The notes under the pieces are model-generated. The model did no database searches. It had not been told where the DNA came from and worked only from the letters and a program-made list of their open reading frames with translations. Shown here piece after piece: positions 63,045 through 64,000 of a stretch of 64,000 nucleotides of DNA. The stretch is from Prostheceraeus crozeri. Taxonomy: Eukaryota > Platyhelminthes > Polycladida > Euryleptidae. Within the stretch, counting starts at the first letter, position 1. Each line of letters opens with the position of its first letter. The stretch spans positions 682,001 through 746,000 of the forward strand of contig CAJQUW010005362.1 in the NCBI GenBank assembly GCA_907163375.1, read 5' to 3'. Made by a program: the position numbers and the translations under genes.

Positions 63045-64000
63045 CAGTGGTTCTTAAACTTTTTTTAGGTGTGACCCATTTACTGGTCTAGTGAACACTT
63101 CGCGACCCAACCTTTTCTATAAATTTATTTGTACAATATGTATTAAGTATATGGGCCTTTGTACCTGGGCTCGTAATGTATATATGAAGTATAAACAAAC
63201 GCTCAATTCAAGCTATTTATTCGCAAGCAAGACAAGCCATTATAAACGGCATGTACCTACGTGTAATGTTAGTTAGTGAGACGTGTGGTTCTGCTTCATC
63301 TGGTCCATTATTTTATCAATTCGAAGTTCCACTTTGCTAAGTGCAAGACGCAAGTCATGTAAAGGCTCAAGCCTGTTTCGTGATTTTGTCTTGATGGCAG
63401 TGAGAGCTGAAAATCCTTGTTCGCAGAGGAATGTTATTAAAAAAGGAATTAGGATTTTCATAGTTTCAGTGCCGATTACAGGCTTTTCCTGTTTGACCTG
63501 TGTCCAAAAGGCACCCAATGACACTCTACCATGCAGTCGACGCCACATCTCCTCATTCTTTAACTCCAAAAGGTTTTCCTGAAGCCCTTGAAAGTCCTCA
63601 GATAAGTCCTCAGCGTCAATATGAAAAGGGTTTCTGACCCAATACTGCGAAGATAGATCCTTGTCTGGGATATAGTAATCAAACTGAGCAATCAGATTTT
63701 GTAGATGTTCCACCAGAGACAGCTTGATTGTGTCGAAGTCGAATTCTTCGAATTGCTCCAAGTACTCATTCAGTGATGGAAAGGAAGCTGTTCTCCCACG
63801 ATCAAGCTTGCTCTTCCACAGACGTTGTTTGTCTTTGAAGGTAGTGAGTTTTTCGGAGAGCACGACGATGCTGTGGTCCCTGCCCTGCATCGAAATACTG
63901 AGTTAATTCACTGCCATGAATATGTCGTTCAGGTAGCACACGTTGAGCATCCATGACTTATCTTGTAATCTGGTAGCAAGACGATGGTTCTTTTCATTCA
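63045..64000 (-). mobile_element. hAT element, Buster/ZBED5-like, running off the right edge
   Basis: CAGTGGTTCTTAAACTTTTT at 63045 is a hAT terminal repeat 228 bp outside the 3' end of a minus-strand transposase. The other end is beyond the window. The transposase carries at least one in-frame stop, so the copy is probably inactive. Confidence 0.75.
63273..64000 (-). pseudogene. hAT (Buster-type) transposase C-terminal part, partial
   Basis: Minus strand: near the edge NEKNHRLATRLQDKSW and LNVCYLNDIFMAVN, an in-frame TAA (63902-63904), then LSISMQGRDHSIVVLSEKL, DFDTIKLSLVEHLQNLIAQF and ITFLCEQGFSALTAIKTK, ending SKVELRIDKIMDQMKQNH. The order matches ZBED5/SCAND3-like Buster transposases, including the FLCEQGFSAL..KTK dimerisation motif. 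The N-terminal BED finger and the first catalytic Asp lie beyond the window. Confidence 0.8.

Noticed and set aside
1-64000. LTR retroelements, endogenous viruses, Polintons or toxin genes
   Set aside because: No gag, integrase, capsid, envelope or protein-primed polymerase motifs and no long direct terminal repeats were recognised; all reverse transcriptases here have PLE or LINE motifs.

Overview
The window is AT-rich metazoan DNA, most likely from an invertebrate. Short spliced exons sit in a dense mix of transposable elements: Penelope-like elements (PLEs) with GIY-YIG nucleases, a THAP/P element, mariner and Tc1 relatives, hAT elements, several LINE lineages and a tRNA-derived SINE. No operons, bacterial signals, LTR elements or viral genes were seen. 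The one host gene recognised with reasonable confidence is an exon of mitochondrial ribosomal protein uS14m (MRPS14) at 61.5 kb. Other exon-like segments have good splice sites but no recognised product. Layout: 0-1 kb is a LINE endonuclease relic that runs off the left edge. 2.66-5.60 kb is an unusual 2.9-kb element with short terminal inverted repeats, a 62-bp array on its left, a 23-bp array on its right, and between them a CpG-rich promoter-like stretch and what looks like a small two-exon gene. 6.4-7.3 kb holds two phase-compatible minus-strand exons. 7.6-8.3 kb is a large foldback. 11.7-12.4 kb is a PLE relic. 14.05-20.0 kb is a 5.9-kb P element with about 80-bp inverted ends and an 8-bp target duplication; its transposase is broken. 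21.2-22.9 kb is a Tc1/mariner-class element with inverted ends of about 130 bp or more. 23.0-34.7 kb is a pile-up of at least four PLE lineages in both orientations. One PLE is split by a LINE-like insertion with a 14-bp target duplication. Another lineage forms a large head-to-head inverted repeat. Next to these lies an intact DD34D mariner (32.2-33.9 kb), and beyond it a Tc1 transposase cut off by a PLE. 35.8-38.5 kb has minus-strand exon-like segments and an 819-bp hAT-type MITE. 39.2-50.8 kb is a LINE with a PHD/CCHC ORF1, an APE endonuclease and a reverse transcriptase. It is split by an IS630/Tc1-type transposon, and the junction region is present three times in tandem (period 1,876 bp). 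A SINE next to its 5' end shares the LINE's 3' tail. 52.0-52.3 kb carries the last two exons of a probable membrane protein. 55.2-59 kb is a multi-exon hAT transposase gene with all key motifs present. 59.3-61.6 kb holds plus-strand exons including uS14m, with a LINE 3' end in the intron. 61.7-62.3 kb is a second long foldback, and 62.7-64 kb has hAT ends and a Buster-type transposase running off the right edge. The transposons do not form one pathway. Their nesting gives a relative history: the IS630-like element landed in the LINE before the triplication, and the RLE-type LINE landed in a PLE. The observations most worth following up are the array-flanked element with its small spliced gene, the triplication with a templated junction, the LINE/SINE shared tail, the two hairpin loci, and the clustering of inverted PLE copies.
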